From the NCBI GenBank assembly GCA_007128275.1, contig SKXR01000054.1, positions 1-12,558 of the forward strand: 12,558 nucleotides of DNA. Reading direction: 5' to 3'. Source of the DNA: Kiritimatiellia bacterium (GTDB lineage: Bacteria > Verrucomicrobiota > Kiritimatiellia > SLAD01). Below are positions 11,973 through 12,558 of this stretch, one piece after another. Position numbers and translations under genes: made by a program. Each line of letters opens with the position of its first letter. Position 1 is the first letter of the stretch. The notes beneath the pieces are model-generated. The model saw only the letters and a list, made by a program, of their open reading frames with translations, was not told where the DNA came from and searched no databases.

Positions 11973-12542
11973 ATGTACACGGCATCGGATTTACGTAAAG
12001 GACTCAAAATCGAAGTGGACGGAGCCCCGTACGTCATCACGGACTTTCAATTTGTGAAGCCGGGCAAGGGACAGGCCTTGTACCGTTGCAAAATGAAGAA
12101 CCTGATCAATGGTTCCACGCTCGACAAAACCTACCGCGCGGTGGAGAAGATCGATAAACCCAACCTGGAACAGCGCGACCTCATCTATTCCTATCAGGAC
12201 GGTGAGCACTTTGTCTTCATGGACAGCGCCTCCTATGAACAGGTCCTGATCGATGCCGAGGTGCTGGGCGAACAACGCTATTTCCTCGTGGAAGACATGG
12301 AAGTCGAAATCCTTTTCCACAATGACCTGCCCATCGAGGTCAGTCTGCCGTTCTTCATCGAAAAGACCATCGTGGAGACCGAACCCGGCGCGCGCGGCGA
12401 TACGGCAACGAATGTCATGAAACCGGCCAAGCTGGACAACGGCTATGAAATCCAAGTGCCGATTTTCATCAACCAAGGCGACCGGGTCCGAATCGATACG
12501 CGCACCGGAAAATACGCGGACCGGGTCTCCAAAGGATTCTGA
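11973..12542 (+). CDS. efp: Translation elongation factor P
   Basis: 189 residues, the usual length. The KOW-like N-terminal domain has VKPGKGQALYRCKMKNL, with Lys32 at the tip of the loop that reaches the peptidyl-transferase centre and is beta-lysylated by EpmA in many bacteria (Lys34 in E. coli). The central OB domain includes YSYQDGEHFVFMDSASYEQV, and the C-terminal OB domain ends VPIFINQGDRVRIDTRTGKYADRV. EF-P binds the ribosome E/P site and relieves stalling at consecutive prolines. AAGG lies 5 bases before the ATG. The PGKGQA loop has Lys, not Arg, so an EpmA-type modification is likelier than rhamnosylation by EarP; no modification gene is in the window. Confidence 0.97.
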   Translation: MYTASDLRKGLKIEVDGAPYVITDFQFVKPGKGQALYRCKMKNLINGSTLDKTYRAVEKIDKPNLEQRDLIYSYQDGEHFVFMDSASYEQVLIDAEVLGEQRYFLVEDMEVEILFHNDLPIEVSLPFFIEKTIVETEPGARGDTATNVMKPAKLDNGYEIQVPIFINQGDRVRIDTRTGKYADRVSKGF

Positions 12543-12558
12543 AATATCTTCGATTGCC

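Overview
The window (about 12.6 kb, GC-rich) looks like a chromosomal segment of a Gram-negative-type bacterium. Outer-membrane evidence is a porin with a signal peptide and a C-terminal aromatic (Tyr-Tyr-Phe) end. The short palindromic intergenic repeats, including one of the GTTGGATGTTC type, resemble what I recall from Verrucomicrobiota/Kiritimatiellota-like PVC genomes. That placement is inference and low confidence.

Layout. (1) 1-427, minus: N-terminal 142 codons of a VTC-domain (polyphosphate polymerase-like, CYTH fold) protein running off the window. (2) 571-2157: a family of about 160-220 bp intergenic repeats; one copy is split by a complete IS110-family element (626-1808) carrying a DEDD/Ser transposase (minus strand). 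Two repeat copies lie in tandem at 1807-1967 and 1997-2157, and a diverged copy with an uninterrupted insertion site is at 11650-11868. (3) 2280-3449, plus: MscS-family mechanosensitive channel. (4) 8068-3831, minus: four-gene operon porin > proV > proW > proX for glycine betaine/choline-type osmolyte uptake, closed by an intrinsic terminator at 3758-3800. (5) 8396-9736, plus: RhlE-like DEAD-box RNA helicase behind a structured leader with an intrinsic terminator. (6) 9763-10422: histidine phosphatase. (7) tRNA-Gln(CUG), minus. (8) Type III polyketide synthase, 10567-11619. (9) Elongation factor P, 11973-12542.

How they work together: the channel (solute release on hypo-osmotic shock) and the porin-ProVWX operon (osmolyte import on hyper-osmotic stress) form a convergent osmotic-adaptation locus. 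The helicase, tRNA and EF-P are translation/RNA housekeeping genes; the polyketide synthase and phosphatase have no obvious partner here.

Main discovery: the 237-bp non-coding end upstream of the IS110 transposase folds by eye into a bridge RNA. A target-binding loop has guides matching the actual insertion site (9 positions with one G-U, and 7 positions with one G-U). A donor-binding loop has guides matching the element's own two ends (8 and 5 contiguous positions). Comparison with the unoccupied repeat copy at 11650-11720 defines the element's ends and a CT core. The outer stem of the donor loop contains the transposase start codon and part of its ribosome binding site, and the joined circle ends would create a promoter reading into the RNA. 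All structures were derived by hand and not computed.
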